Positions 22,903 to 34,550 of a stretch of DNA of 64,000 bases are shown piece after piece. Position numbers and translations under genes: made by a program. The DNA comes from Cladobotryum mycophilum (lineage: Eukaryota > Ascomycota > Sordariomycetes > Hypocreales > Hypocreaceae): NCBI GenBank assembly GCA_036429605.1, contig JAVFKD010000002.1:2170001-2234000 (forward strand). The letters run 5' to 3'. A model generated the notes under the pieces. That model made no database searches, was not told where the DNA came from, and worked only from the letters and a program-made list of their open reading frames with translations. Within the stretch, counting starts at the first letter, position 1. Every line of letters starts with the position of its first letter.

Positions 22903-24918
22903 TCACTGGAGTCGAACACCAGCTTCCTTTCGCTTCTTGAGCTGCTGGGCCGTCGCCAGGTTCATACCCGCGTTCTGGCTTGCGTCGAACATGCTCTGCG
23001 ACTCGCGTCGTTTCTCGTCCTCAATCTTCTTGAGCCGCTTCTCCGTCTTGCCCTTGCCGCTGCCCTTGCCGTGGAACTGGTGGCTGAGGTGCTTGAAGGC
23101 CTCCTTCTGGTCCAGGAGGCGGCCGTGGTCATCGACGTATTTCAGCTCGACTTTGGGTTTGTAGCCTCCCTGGTAGAGTTCGGCCATCTTCTTGGACTGT
23201 TGGTGGTCGCGCCATGTGTTTTGCTGGCGAGCCCACTCTTCTCTCTCGCGGACTGACATGCGGTCCAACCTACCGCTTGCCCTGTCACGCTCTCGCTGTA
23301 AGCGTGTCTGCTCATCCAGTTCCTCTTCCAAGACGCGTTTTCTTCTGAGGAATTCTTCCTTGTCACGGAAGCTTTCGAATTTGCCGGCACCGTCTGCATT
23401 TTCAACAAGACCACGTTCTCGAAGTAAAGCCAGGGTCGCACCCATTCCTTGGCCGACCTCTTTTTCTTCGTTGGCCTCTTCATCTTCCGCGTCAAGCCCG
23501 GGCGTAGCTTCATGATACTCGGTTTCCAAGATTTCTTCATCACCATCGCCCATGTGGTGATCCTCATCAACTTCAGGGCTGTGAGTAGGTTGCTTGTTTC
23601 TTTTTGGTTTTTGGTCGTCCTCATCGTCATCATGTTTGCTCAGTCCAGCGACAAATTCTGAAATTGCGCCTATGACAAGACCGCCACTTTGGGCATCATC
23701 CCCTAGTTGATTCGGTTCGTCGTCTTCCTCTTTGAGTTGTTTGGCGATATCCTCGGGTCGCATCTTCTTGCGCTTCTTCAGTGCATTCTTCCTCTGGATA
23801 GCCAGTGATGCTTGCAGGTCATCGTCGTCAACAAAGGCCTCAGCGTCAACTTTTCGCTTCTTAGCAATAGTTGCGTCTTTTGAGTCCACATCCATGACAA
23901 CACTATCTTCCTGTGCTGGTTCAAGGGGGAATATGTCGTCTTCGTCATGCTGCTTCTGACGGGTATTTTTGCTTTTCTTCTTCTTTGACTTCTTGACCTT
24001 GATTTCCGAGGCGGCAAGATAATCGGAGGAGGGTGTGGCATCATCTAGGGTTTGAGAGGTTAGCATCGAATTCTGATTTGGTACAATCGCGTTGTCCATA
24101 CCAATAATATCATCAAGGCTGATGGCCTGAAGTTTGTTTCCCTTGCGTGTTGGTTGATCAAGAATATCTCCGAGTTCTGCGATAGCACCCTCATCATCCA
24201 AGGTAAATTTCTTAGCCTTCTTTCCATTAATCTCTTCATCGTACTGTGCCAATAAACCGCCATCCTCATAATCATTTGGGTTGTAGCCTTTTGTCTTCTT
24301 CTTGAAGTCCAGTCTTTCGGTGAGCTTTTCTTGGTCTCGTACGTTGAGATTTTCCAGTTCATCGCCCTCTTCTTCATTCTCTTCGATAGTCGTATCTTTG
24401 AGCGTCAGAATTTGCTCGTCTCCGTCCAGGAAAGATGTCGTGTCGTGCGCAACTTTGATGCCAGCTAGATCCTTGGAAGTATATTGTATGGCGGCGGCAG
24501 CGGCAGCTTCTGCTGCCACAAGTTCCTCTTCAAGTTTCCTTGCTTTGTCAATCTTCTTTTGTCGCTTCTTCTGGCCGACCAGCCATGACTTGGCATCTTG
24601 GGCGTCAGCCTCGTCTGCGTCCCCCAGGCCCTTCCCTTCCATTACAGCAAAGCGCTGCGCTTTTTCGCGAGCTTTCCGTACGGCGGCAGCCTTCTCATCA
24701 CGCCTCTTTTTGGCATCTTCGTCATCTTGCACCTTCTTGTAGTTGTCATATGCTCGGGCTTGTCGACTCTCAAGGGTGCTTGGCGCCTCATCTTCGCTAT
24801 CTGACCCAGCAGCTGCCGGTTTCTCATCTTTCGAGTTATCGGCACCGGGAACCGGCAAAGGCTTCATGCCCAGCGATATCCGGATGCGATTCGTCTCTTC
24901 GATAGTTGCTGCGTCCAT
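22903..24918 (-). CDS. SNU66: Snu66/SART1 U4/U6.U5 tri-snRNP protein
   Basis: A single exon of 671 residues. The start at ATG 24918 gives MDAATIEETNRIRISLGMKPLPVPG, the conserved SART-1 opening. The chain is highly charged with coiled-coil character: an early Lys/Arg/Glu helix (KKRRDEKAAAVRKAREKAQRF, SWLVGQKKRQKKIDKARKLEEEL), then HDTTSFLDGDEQILTLKDTTI. The C-terminal block (MGATLALLRERGL, RKRVLEEELDEQTRLQRERDR, GRLLDQKEAFKHLSHQFHGKGSGKGKTEKRLKKIEDE, SMFDASQNAGMNLATAQQLKKRK) is the SART-1 hallmark. It is a spliceosomal tri-snRNP component needed for activation. The frame is intact. Confidence 0.95.
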   Translation of the reverse strand: MDAATIEETNRIRISLGMKPLPVPGADNSKDEKPAAAGSDSEDEAPSTLESRQARAYDNYKKVQDDEDAKKRRDEKAAAVRKAREKAQRFAVMEGKGLGDADEADAQDAKSWLVGQKKRQKKIDKARKLEEELVAAEAAAAAAIQYTSKDLAGIKVAHDTTSFLDGDEQILTLKDTTIEENEEEGDELENLNVRDQEKLTERLDFKKKTKGYNPNDYEDGGLLAQYDEEINGKKAKKFTLDDEGAIAELGDILDQPTRKGNKLQAISLDDIIGMDNAIVPNQNSMLTSQTLDDATPSSDYLAASEIKVKKSKKKKSKNTRQKQHDEDDIFPLEPAQEDSVVMDVDSKDATIAKKRKVDAEAFVDDDDLQASLAIQRKNALKKRKKMRPEDIAKQLKEEDDEPNQLGDDAQSGGLVIGAISEFVAGLSKHDDDEDDQKPKRNKQPTHSPEVDEDHHMGDGDEEILETEYHEATPGLDAEDEEANEEKEVGQGMGATLALLRERGLVENADGAGKFESFRDKEEFLRRKRVLEEELDEQTRLQRERDRASGRLDRMSVREREEWARQQNTWRDHQQSKKMAELYQGGYKPKVELKYVDDHGRLLDQKEAFKHLSHQFHGKGSGKGKTEKRLKKIEDEKRRESQSMFDASQNAGMNLATAQQLKKRKEAGVRLQ

Positions 24919-27282
24919 TTTGCCTACTGCTGCTGAATAGTGATATGTGTCGCAAAACAAGCAAGATGTGGATGTCGAGGTTAGGTTGCTGTTGCTGGGC
25001 CATCAATCAAGATTGCTCGATAGGCAGATACAGCCGTTATCGTAGCTTAAAGTTTATTTTGCCGCAGTTTTTACGGGTCACGTGAGAGACCCGCTTTCTA
25101 ATCTGATAGCAAACTTCTATATAACAAGGCTACCAGTTGAAATTTTTAGAACTTTTTCTTCTTCTCATCAAACACTGGATCTGTGCCAGTGGTCCTCTGC
25201 TTTTGTCAGAGTTGACTGCTGTGCAGCTCGATAACTTTATGGAGCCATCAACTTGTTATGGTGTCAATCATCCTATCGACAGGTCCCAGAACAACCCGGC
25301 TTTCAGTTGCCTCATTCGCTGTTTCACGATGGCTTGAGTGTTGTGGCTGAGAGATTCGGAGGCCCTATATTCCAACCCTCTTTTCCGAGGCCGTCGGCCC
25401 GTGAGGTTGGGGAAAACCATGGGTTGCCTACATTTACGATTCATGAAGTAGATTGATGTATAGCATGACGTGCTGAAACCTGAGCCCTCGAAGGCTTTCT
25501 GTAGACCATGATTGGATGTGTGAAGTTGCTAGCGAGGATGGCAAAATTTGTATCGCCGAGATACAACCCAGCCATTGACGTGCCGAGATCCCAGGTTCTC
25601 GGCGCGTCTCATCTATCTCTAGCACGAACCACCGTTGAATGCATGAGATCTGCAGTGCCATTTGTCCCTGGATCAAGTGACGCGTCCATGTATGACGACA
25701 TTTAATTAATATGTGGAAAGTTTGTTGATATTGGATGCCGTTGACAGGCAAACAGGCTTCGGTCACATGGGAATGCAAAAATGTGGATGCTTGAGAAAAA
25801 ACTTCTTACCCCCTGTGTTATCAATGATGGATGGGTCGATAAGCGGGCCTTTTTCTAAGTACTTGCAGTCAGTGCACTCTGTCATACCCTTTGGAGGAAG
25901 AGTAAAAGTCTCTTTTGAGCTGAGGGCGGGACATGACAGGTGATGTCTTGACACTGGCCAAGTGTAATTTGAGAATTCGTGTTTAGACCTTTGCCTTTGT
26001 CCAAGTGAAACATGCGTGCCTCAAAATATCACGGAGAAGCAGGATACTTTATACTTTGAATGCTTTTTTCTTCCTACAGGGATCAGATATACTTGTAGAT
26101 ATACCGCTTTAGTAAGATGTTGATGATGCAGATCAGAGATTGAAACCATGGTTAAAGAGCGGGAGTGAGCGAACCCTCGGTGATCTATAGGGTAACATTT
26201 GATGTTAATTGCTACCCAACAAAAACGGAGTGGCGGACAGTGTTCAAGATGCCAGCGTGGTGGTGGCTGGAGTCACGGCGTATCCGCCACACGGGCCGAG
26301 AGGCATCTTTAGCGGGCATGATCAGGTACCCCAGAGAGAGCTTTAGGAGGGTTTCTAGCGGGGTTCACAGCGGACCCGACACCTCCTAGAGACTTACAGG
26401 GCACTGACAGCACTGTACCTTCAGTGGCTTTTACCCCACGGAGCGGAGGTTCCTTGTTGAGAAGTTCCAAACTTTGTCTCCCCACACACCATCGTCACGC
26501 GCCAGAATCTTGGAAGCCGCCTTCCGTGCCTAGTCAATCTGCGCTGGTTCAAGTTGGGAAAAACGCCCGGTCATTCCAGGCGTTTTGGTTACACACAACA
26601 CGCCCTTTGTCAAGGTATTACACATTGCATTGCTTCGGACTTTCGGCCCTCCTATCCAGGCATGATCTGGGCATCAATTCAGCTGCTGCTGCTGCTGCTG
26701 CTGTCGTCCAATCCGATCCAACAGGTGCCTTGAATGACGAGATCTCCACACCTCGGTAAGGCCATTGGGCTTTGTCTCTCCGCCACCACATCATCAGGCA
26801 GAAAGCTTGGCCTTAGAATGGCGAGTTTAAAAAAAGGAGAGAACGTGATGACTCCTTATTGACTGAAGAACGCCCTGTTTAATCTATCTCCCGTCATTCA
26901 GCTGTCGAGTCCTCGTACTCTTAATGGAGAGCTCATGCACGAATAATATATGAAGCTGATTTCCTTCTTTGCCAATCAACTATCCAAAAAGCACAGACTC
27001 ACTCGGCATTTGCTCCCTGGAGAATCGGCCCTTTCGATCCCTTCGAGCTTCTACCAGCATCCACCCCACGGGGCAACACCCCCCGGCCGCGGCAAACACA
27101 CCTTGTCGGTCCGACGAGTGCTCCAAGAGGCAGTTCTCCATACGAACAGTAATACTCGTAGTAGTAAGACAGGCACAGGTTACAGAGACGGGTCCAAGAG
27201 AATATAAGTCGCCATGGACCTCGCGTCTTCTACTCAGTCTCTCCTCAACGGCACCTCTCCTTCTGCCTTGATCCAGCCCATC
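24919..27282. promoter_or_regulatory. Divergent intergenic region; glucoamylase promoter
   Basis: About 2.4 kb without a convincing gene. The glucoamylase side has a (GCT)7 repeat at 26682-26703, a cluster of CCCCAC and CCCCGG words at about 27064-27086 that match the CreA/Cre1 core SYGGRG on one strand or the other, and a TATAA at 27203-27207 about 76 bases before the chosen start codon. Carbon catabolite control is a reasonable inference for a glucoamylase but is not shown. Confidence 0.4.
26682..26703. repeat. (GCT)7 microsatellite
   Basis: Seven GCT units in the glucoamylase upstream region. It would give polyalanine in one frame, but no supported gene contains it. Confidence 0.85.
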
Positions 27283-29447
27283 ATGCACGTCTTATCCACG
27301 GCTGTCTTGCTCGGCTCCGTCGCCTTCCAGAGCGTCTTGGGATTCCCTGGAACAAGCAAGGCGGGATTGACGAGGCGATCTGTAGACGACTTTGTCACCT
27401 CCGAGAACCCAGTTGCTCTTGATCTGCTCCTCTGCAACATTGGTGTCAATGGATGCCATTCAACTGGTGCCGGTCCTGGTATCGTGATTGCCTCCCCAAG
27501 CATTGTGGACCCTGATTGTAAGACAAGCCCACCTTGAACATGTCCGAGGAAAAAAACTAAACACGACTAGATTTGTATACATGGACACGAGATGCCGCTC
27601 TTGTCTTCAAGTCCATTGTCGATAGGTTCACCAATTACTATGATGCGGGTCTGCAACAGCACATCATCGACTACATTACTGCTCAGGCAAAGCTTCAGGG
27701 AATTTCTAACCCATCTGGATCGCTGTCCGATGGCTCTGGCTTGGCTGAGCCCAAGTTTGAAGTCAACTTGAGCGCCTTCACCGGCCCTTGGGGTAAGACC
27801 AAACACTAAAATATGTGTTTCAATTTAGTATCATTTATTAACGCCTACTTCATAGGTCGACCACAGCGTGACGGCCCCGCGCTTCGTGCTATTGCCATGA
27901 TTGCCTATTCCAAGTGGTTGATTGCAAACGGCTACCAGTCCACAGTCTCCAGCACTATCTGGCCTATCGTTCGCAATGACCTCAACTACGTCGCTCAATA
28001 CTGGTGAGTCTATATTGAAACTTCATCTGAGATATGGAGGCTAACCCTTGGCGATAGGAACCAGACAGGTTTTGACCTCTGGGAGGAAGTCAGTGGCAGC
28101 TCCTTCTTTACCATTGCTAACCAGCATCGAGGTATGCAGCCCTTTCATTGTAACTCAAGAATATACAATGCTAACAAGTTATTTTAGCGCTCGTGGAAGG
28201 CGCTACATTGGCTGCCATTCTGGGACAATCTGGTGATAGCTATAACAAGGTCGCTCCTCAGATTCTTTGCTTCCTGCAGAGCTTCTGGGTCTCATCTGGC
28301 GGTTATGTCGATTCAAACAGTACGTTTATAGCCTTTTATATCCCACAACACATTGCTAACAACTCTCATAGTCAATGTCAACGAGGGACGAACCGGACAG
28401 GATGCCAACTCCCTGCTAGCCTCAATCCACACCTTTGATCCTAGTATTGGATGCGATGCCGCTACTTTCCAGCCATGCAGTGACAAGGCTCTCTCCAACC
28501 ACAAGGTTACCGTCGATTCTTTCCGCTTTTACGCCATCAACAAGGGCATCCCAGCTGGCCAAGCTATTGCTGTTGGTAGATACTCAGAGGACGTCTACTA
28601 CACCGGCAACCCCTGGTACCTTGCGACTCTTGCTGCTGCCGAGCAACTGTACGATGCTGTCTACACCTGGAAGCAGGTTGGCTCTATTACCGTCACTGCT
28701 ACATCACTGCCATTCTTCAAGGACTTGGTTCCCAGCATCCAGGTTGGAAAATACTCTAGCAGCCAAGCTACATTCACAGCCATCGTCAGCGCTGTCACAA
28801 CTTACGCTGATGGCTTTGTTAACATTGTTGCCAAGTATACTCCATCAGACGGTTCGCTTGCTGAGCAGTTCACCAAGGACAAGGGCACCCCCATCTCGGC
28901 TAAGCATTTGACCTGGTCATACGCTTCCTTCCTCACGGCTGCTGCCCGACGTGCTGGTATCGTTCCCCCAGGATGGGCACACGAGAATGCCACCACCATC
29001 CCAACCACTTGCTCTGGTACAACTGTCAAGGGATCGTACTCTAGTGTTACAGCCGTGTCATTCCCACCCAACCAGACTCCCAAGACTGGTGTGCCACCCC
29101 CTACCACAACAGCACAGCCTTGCACCATAGCAACTGCGGTTGCCGTGACATTCAAGGAGACTGTCACGACACAGCTCGGCCAGACCATCAAGATTGTTGG
29201 AAACGCCACCGCTCTCGGAAACTGGGACACCAGCAAGGCCGTTGCTCTGGGTACTACTGAATACACTGCAAGCAACCCCGTTTGGGACACGACAATCAGC
29301 CTCCCAGCTGGCCAAACTATTCAGTACAAGTACATCAACGTCGCTAGTGACGGTACCGTTACCTGGGAGAAGGACCCCAACCACACTTATACCGTCTCCA
29401 AGACCTGCGCTAACACTGCTCTGGTGCGAGACAGCTGGCAGTCATAA
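27283..29447 (+). CDS. gla1: Secreted glucoamylase, GH15 with C-terminal CBM20
   Basis: Six exons (27283-27517, 27571-27792, 27856-28003, 28058-28131, 28188-28319, 28372-29447) encode 628 residues. An in-frame ATG at 27214 sits only about 7 bases after the TATA element, so the start is placed at 27283, where a signal peptide begins (MHVLSTAVLLGSVAFQSVLG). GH15 motifs: WTRDAALV, GRPQRDGPALRAIAMI, and FDLWEEVSGSSFFTIANQHRA, whose WEEV glutamate is the expected general acid. LAEQFTKD followed by LTWSYASFLTAA holds the expected base region. A Thr/Pro linker leads to CBM20 (VAVTFKETVTTQLGQTIKIVG, ALGNWDTSKAVAL, QYKYINV, WEKDPNHTYTV). It releases glucose from starch and dextrins outside the cell. 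From memory the signal peptide is nearly that of Trichoderma gla1. Confidence 0.95.
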
Positions 29448-29825
29448 GGAGCTCGTTGAGCCTCTATTTAATGTAATATGAGATGAGATCGCAATTGTAT
29501 ATATAGATAGCAGATAGCATTATGATATGAATACCAAATTGGCGCATGTTTCAGACATTAAGACTCGTCCTCTTCTTTCTAACCCAAGTTTTCCCCACTC
29601 ATCCTGGATTCTGCCCGAATGAACTCGTCGTATAATTCACATGACACACCGCAAGTTAAATATGTTTGCCCACACAGTCTTATTTGACATATTGTAACAC
29701 AACCAAAAAAAAAAAAGAAAGCCCTGTTTCCCAGAGAACAAGTCCAAATTCAAAGCTTCATAACCAGACTTGCTTTCAGACAGCCCACACAAACCCCATG
29801 CTTCCAGCACGATTTCCTGGCCCCT
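29448..29825. other. Convergent intergenic region between glucoamylase and SEC17
   Basis: AT-rich spacer with a poly-A tract near 29704-29715. No gene seen. Confidence 0.5.
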
Positions 29826-31027
29826 TTACGCAAACTCATCATCAGGTGCCTCAATGGAATTCTTGACCTTGACCAGGATGGCCGTCATCCAGGGCTCCAG
29901 CCTGCTCGTGCGGTCATACTGGAAGAGCACCTCGGTGAACTGATCCTGGTTCCTGCCCTCGAGGGCATCGCACAGGTCCTCGATGAGCTTATACTTGTAC
30001 TGCGAGGAGAACTCGTGGTCCTTCTCCCGGTAGCCCTCGACGGCGCGGCGGGTGCCGACCACGTCGCCCGTGGCGAGGTGGCAGATGCCTGCCTTGAAGC
30101 AGTAGGTTGAGAGGCTCCATTTCATGGAGGCGTTGCCGGTCATGGAGTTGATGATTCGGTCGTAGGTTTCTATGGCGTCGTAGTAGTCTTCGTCGAGGGC
30201 GGCGAGGTCTGCGTATTGAGTCCATAGCTTGTTGGCGTTACTGCGGTCAATGTTAGCCCCCCTCTCCCCGTCTTTTCATTCCCAACAAAAAGGAAAAAAA
30301 AAGAACAAGAAAAAGAAAATAAAAGAAAATAATAATAACGTAGATTTACTCACAGCTCTCGAGCCTTGGGGAGTCTCTCGGCGGCCTCCTTGTAGGCTTC
30401 CCTGGCCTTCTTGGCGTCCCTCACGTCGTGCTCATAAATCTGACCGAGGATCTCCTTCACTCTTGACATTCTGGTCTGTTTGCTCTCGCTGGTGGACTGG
30501 GCGATGAGGTTGAAGGCCTTCTCGCGGCAGCGGATGGCGGACTCGGGGTCGTCCTTGCGGTAGGCGTCCGAGGCCTCGATGTAGCTGTCGGCGGCATCGG
30601 TGAGCTCCTTGAGGCTCTTCTCTCGTACTTGGGCGGCGCGCTCGTGTGTTTTGCCGGCTTCGATGTCTAGATTTGAGAGTTGTTTAGCTACATAATGGTC
30701 CCCTCCCTAGACAGGTTGCCACGAATATAATCAAAATCCGCAAGAGGAATGGAGTATGACAACTTGATCCCCCCAGTGTGGACGGATAGCGAGGGTAAAA
30801 GCGTACTCTGGTTCTGGCGCTCGTAGGCTTGAGCGGCTTCCTTGAATAACCTGGCGGCGTCCCAGAATTTCTCCTCGGAGCCTCCAAAGAGACTCCAGCC
30901 ACCGCTGGCCTTTTGTAGCAGCTTGTCTGCCTGATAACTCCCGTGTCAGCAATTTTGTCTTCCGATTGTTTTGACGACTCGGTGAGGAGTGACAAACTTG
31001 TTGAATAAGAGACTGAGGGTCATCCAT
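29826..31027 (-). CDS. SEC17: Alpha-SNAP vesicle fusion adaptor
   Basis: Four exons (30998-31027, 30807-30930, 30354-30666, 29826-30240) encode 293 residues, the usual SNAP length. The first exon has only ten codons (MDDPQSLIQQ). Exon 2 gives ADKLLQKASGGWSLFGGSEEKFWDAARLFKEAA, exon 3 the TPR-like helices (HERAAQVREKSLKELTDAADSYIEAS, ARCREKAFNLIAQ-type region, KEILGQIYEHDVRDAKKAREAYKEAAERL), and exon 4 the C-terminal region (MKWSLSTYCFKAGICHLATGDV, LEPWMTAILVKVKNSI). It links NSF/Sec18 to SNARE complexes for disassembly. It shares a short upstream region with the GatC-like gene on the opposite strand. Confidence 0.95.
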
Positions 31028-31458
31028 GGTGATTGAAAGAGGGGAGATATCGCGGTATTGAAGGGGAGTATGTTCTATGGGGGAGAAGGGCGGTAATGTC
31101 TTGTTGTAAGTGTGGAAGAATAAGGCTGAGTCTCGGATGGGCCGTTCGTTCAGGAGGGTGCACTCGGCGGCAGCGGTTACTTGACAGCGGCCTCGTCCAG
31201 CAAGCAAAGCAAGCGTATGACGACGTACGTTGTTTGGTTTGGTTAGTGGGGGTGGGGCGAAGTACCTTTTCCCTTGACACTGAACCGCTTTGGAGGAGCT
31301 TCACTGAATGTTGCCTTTTCTGGTCTAACTCACGGGACAAAATACTCAACCTTGTGATGCATCATTGACTTTTGCTCTTTTGCTCAAGATCACCATTCTA
31401 GCAATTTAGCTACCTCAAGAGCGCTGGACGGTTACTTGCATCGGAAAAAAATCACACT
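31028..31458. promoter_or_regulatory. Bidirectional promoter region, SEC17 / GatC-like
   Basis: 431 bases separate the two divergent start codons. No other gene is seen, so both promoters must share this space. Confidence 0.5.
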
Positions 31459-32055
31459 ATGTCATTGTGTGTTAATTGTCGATTGCTGGCTGTTCGGCAG
31501 GCCATCCGCCAACATCGCCGGTCCCCAAGCGCTATCCCATTCGCGGCACTCTCTACAAAATCCTCGAGTCCATCAACCGCCCAAGACATCCTTTCCAAGC
31601 CGACATGGTCCGTCAAATCTCTCTTCTCCTCCTCCAACGATGGCGAATCGGCACCGGATACAATCACGCCGGCCCAGCTCCACCACCTCCTTCGCCTCTC
31701 CGCGCTGCCCCTCCCCAAATCCCAGGCTGAGGAGCAGTCTATGATCGCCACTATACAAAGCCAGCTACGGTTCGTACGGGCCGTTCAACGGGTAAACACG
31801 GATGGAGTAGAACCTCTGAGGGCCATTCGGGACGAGACTGAAGCTGCTGTCAAGGAGACTACAATAGGGCTGGAAGATCTCAAGGAGGCACTGGCGAAGG
31901 AGACACTGGTGGGCCACTACAAACGGCCAAGAAGAGTCAAGGAGAAGATCAAGTCGGCTGCCGAGGACTGGGATGCGCTATTGACGGCTTCACGAAAAGC
32001 TGGAAAGTACTTTGTCGTCGACAGTGGGAAGAAGACGGAAGCTGGGGAACCGTGA
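31459..32055 (+). CDS. GatC-like mitochondrial Glu-tRNA(Gln) amidotransferase subunit
   Basis: An intronless gene of 198 residues. The N-terminal 45 residues are Arg/Ser-rich and almost free of acids (LLAVRQAIRQHRRSPSAIPF), fitting a mitochondrial presequence. The core (ITPAQLHHLLRLSALPLPKSQAEEQSMIATIQSQLRFVRAVQRVNTDGVEPLRAI) has the GatC helix pair and the conserved link to a (T/D)GVEPL loop. GatC-type subunits hold GatA and GatB together during transamidation of Glu-tRNA(Gln) in mitochondria. Fungal members are divergent, so family membership is more certain than the exact role. Confidence 0.75.
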   Translation: MSLCVNCRLLAVRQAIRQHRRSPSAIPFAALSTKSSSPSTAQDILSKPTWSVKSLFSSSNDGESAPDTITPAQLHHLLRLSALPLPKSQAEEQSMIATIQSQLRFVRAVQRVNTDGVEPLRAIRDETEAAVKETTIGLEDLKEALAKETLVGHYKRPRRVKEKIKSAAEDWDALLTASRKAGKYFVVDSGKKTEAGEP

Positions 32056-32342
32056 CATGAACCTTGATAAAACAAAAAACCGCCAAAGACGTTGTATGTT
32101 TGCGCCAACGGTCATTCCATAGCGCCATGATAATGATACCCTTGTACCGTATGACCTCAAATTACGGAGGCCCAAAAAACAAATGTGCTCGTGCTTGTGC
32201 TTCATAGCGATCGCTCGCAAAGTATTCCATCATGCCAAATTCCAAGAGACAAAAAAAAACGATGAACAATCTCTGGTACCCGACCCGTCTAACCACTGTA
32301 AATGTCTTTCCCTTATTCCCTTTTTTGCCATCTCATTCTTCT

Positions 32343-32908
32343 CTATGCCTTGGTTGCGGCAGGCTCCTTTTGCTCTGGCCTCGGCTTGGGTTTAGGCACC
32401 CTCTCGTATGCATTCGGACTCGGTGGTCTCTTCTGCTTGCCGTCTCGCTTCTTGCTCCGCCCGTGCTTGTGATCATGAGAATGGCCGCATCCATTTCCAC
32501 CACCCTTAGTCGGCTTGGCGCGGTCATTATCTGCGCCCGAGTCTGAATCCGAGTCTGAATCAGATGACGACTCATCGCTGGATTCATCTACACCCTTGGG
32601 TCGGTGGTATATGCAGCACACTGTGTAACGCAAGCAAATGTCAGCATGGGCTCCCTCTTTGAATGTTTGCCGCCTGAAGGGTTGGATGTGTAACAGTCCT
32701 TACCTTTTGAGCTTTTCCGACCCAGCCCCTCGTTGTCTACCACCCCCTCAGCCCACTGTACCGACCTGCCACTGGCGTTGCCTCCTCCCCTGAGACGCAG
32801 TATCCTAGGTGCATCCTCGCGAGTCTCTGGCTGTGAGATCTGAGCCGTCGTTGTCTGTGATGTAGTGGACGCTTGCGCATCGCGCTCTCGTTGCGATATT
32901 TGTGCCAT
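32343..32908 (-). CDS. YPI1: Type 1 protein phosphatase inhibitor Ypi1/PPP1R11
   Basis: Exons 32704-32908 and 32343-32620 encode 160 residues. The GTAAGG donor splits the Val codon before CCIYHRP. The hallmark is SVQWAEGVVDNEGLGRKSSK then VCCIYHRPKGVDESS; SVQW corresponds to the RVxF-type PP1-docking motif. The upstream part is Thr/Gln-rich (TTSQTTTAQISQPETRED) with an ILRLRGGG opening of the domain. Downstream are an acidic Ser/Asp run, a CGHSHDHKHG stretch and a basic tail. It binds and modulates the PP1 catalytic subunit Glc7, mainly in the nucleus. Confidence 0.93.
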
Positions 32909-33604
32909 GGCTTGGGGAAATATCTATGGATCTTATGGTTGATGCGATAAGCAGTCAGGAAAAAGACAAAAAAGGAGGGTTGGCTATCGTGGTTTGTAAA
33001 GATCAGGTTCCAAGATTGAGATTTCGGTTGACTGCCCAGTGGGTTCAAGTATTGGAAGTACAATGTACATTTAAGACTGGGATGCACGCTCTTAATAAAA
33101 CTTGAACAACACTTGAATGAAAAGCTGCGCCAATTCTTTGGTCTCAACCCGACGTCATTAAGAACTCGAACTGTCACTGGCCAAGACCCCGCGATTTAGT
33201 TGAACAGCCACTGTAACCACTATAGTTTAGGTGCTTACCCAGGTAAGAGGCCAGGGCATCCATGGATCCATGATAGTCAAATTGAGCTGGGTTTCTATTC
33301 CGGTCTCTAACATGGACTGCTCTTGTTCCTTTGATGTCAATCTTTCCATTGTTCCCTTGATTGACAACCCCTGCCATCATAGCTCGACGGCATCAATGAG
33401 ACAATGCATCTATTATACCAAGTCCCTGACGTGGCACATCTCCTCGTTTTACTACCAGGTACTCTGTCGGTGCGTGCATTGCTAATGGAGGAACGGAACA
33501 CTCTCTTTGTACAATTGTTAGTACAAGTGTAGTGAACGCGTTCGCGTCAACCTGAGGATTGCCTCTATTGATTCTTTATTCATTCATTCTCCAGATGCTT
33601 TGAC
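32909..33604. other. Intergenic: YPI1 promoter and upstream of the F-box pseudogene
   Basis: No gene seen on either strand. Confidence 0.5.
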
Positions 33605-34550
33605 ATGGTAGAACAAAGAAAGATGGAACAAAGCACTCTAATTCTTGAAAAAATTCGAGATCTCACATATCCTTGTTATCGTCTCAATGATCATACCCTA
33701 GACGAAAACCTACCTGTTTTTCCGGATCCTCCTGCAAACAACAGTCGGCGTCCACCTCCTATACGGGATATTGGCGTTCTAGGCGCCCTCCCACCTGAGC
33801 TGCTTCAGGATGTTCTCTATGAACTTGACCTACGTACTCTGAAAAACTTTCGATACGTCAATAGACGAGCCGCAGAGCTGGATTACTTGCAGAACGTTAT
33901 ACGAGAAGCTATGCGCATACGAATGTGAGGAATGTGGCGACTTTGGTGGCTATCTCTACCTCATTACCTGCAAACGGGTTTGTTTTCTCTGTTTCTCAGA
34001 GAGCAAATCGTATCTACCACTTCGACCTCAGCATGCCTACCGTAAGTTCGGATTGAACCGGCACATTGTCGAAACATTACCTCGCATGAGCGCCATCCCT
34101 GGAATATACTCACCGAACGAGAAGAAGGCCACTCGCTGTGTCTTGGTCGACTACGACTCTGCGCGATGTGCTGGTATTTCTCTTTATGGGTCATTGGAGG
34201 CAATGGAAAACTACGTGTCAGATAGGGCAGAACAGAAGCATCAAGAGTACCTTGGAAAGGTAGCAGCGGCGCACGAGTCTGGTTCCAGCACCCGCCACCT
34301 GCGAACCCCTCCGGCGATGGATCCATTTGATGGGTGTTCGGGCAACCCCCATCGTTTTGTGGCAATCACGCGTGTGCCCTGGTTGAATGAAGTTTCGCGA
34401 GAGGTGGAACGGGGGTTTCATTGCGTTGGGTGTGAGCGATTGAGTCGCCCACCTCTACACTACAGGCGAAAGTTTACGTCTGCATCGTTCATTGCGCATT
34501 TAGAACAATGCGGAGATATAAAAAATGGAAAGCATCCGGATTCGGGCTGA
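33605..34550 (+). pseudogene. F-box-type protein gene with internal deletion and frame break
   Basis: The 5' part reads from ATG 33605 through a Pro-rich spacer to an F-box-like segment (LGALPPELLQDVLYELDLRTLKNFRYVNRRAAEL, about residues 60-93), then stops at about 33928. In the other frame coding quality resumes near 33895 (TLYEKLCAYECEECGDFGG, YLYLITCKRVCFLCFSE) and runs to 34550 through RKFGLNRHIVETLPRMSAIPGIYSPNEKKATR. Fungal F-box proteins of this type, recalled from memory, have about 30-40 extra residues between the VNRRAAEL segment and the TLYEKLC segment. They appear to be missing here along with the reading phase. A Cys-x2-Cys cluster and a C-terminal Cys/His pattern remain. Intact members would be SCF substrate receptors. 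This copy should not make the full protein. Confidence 0.7.

Noticed and set aside
26424..26759. Open frame containing the (GCT)7 run as polyalanine
   Set aside because: No domain, no intron signals that extend it, located in the glucoamylase promoter.
27214..27282. Upstream in-frame start for glucoamylase
   Set aside because: Lies about 7 bases after the TATA element and would place 23 non-signal residues before a perfect signal peptide.
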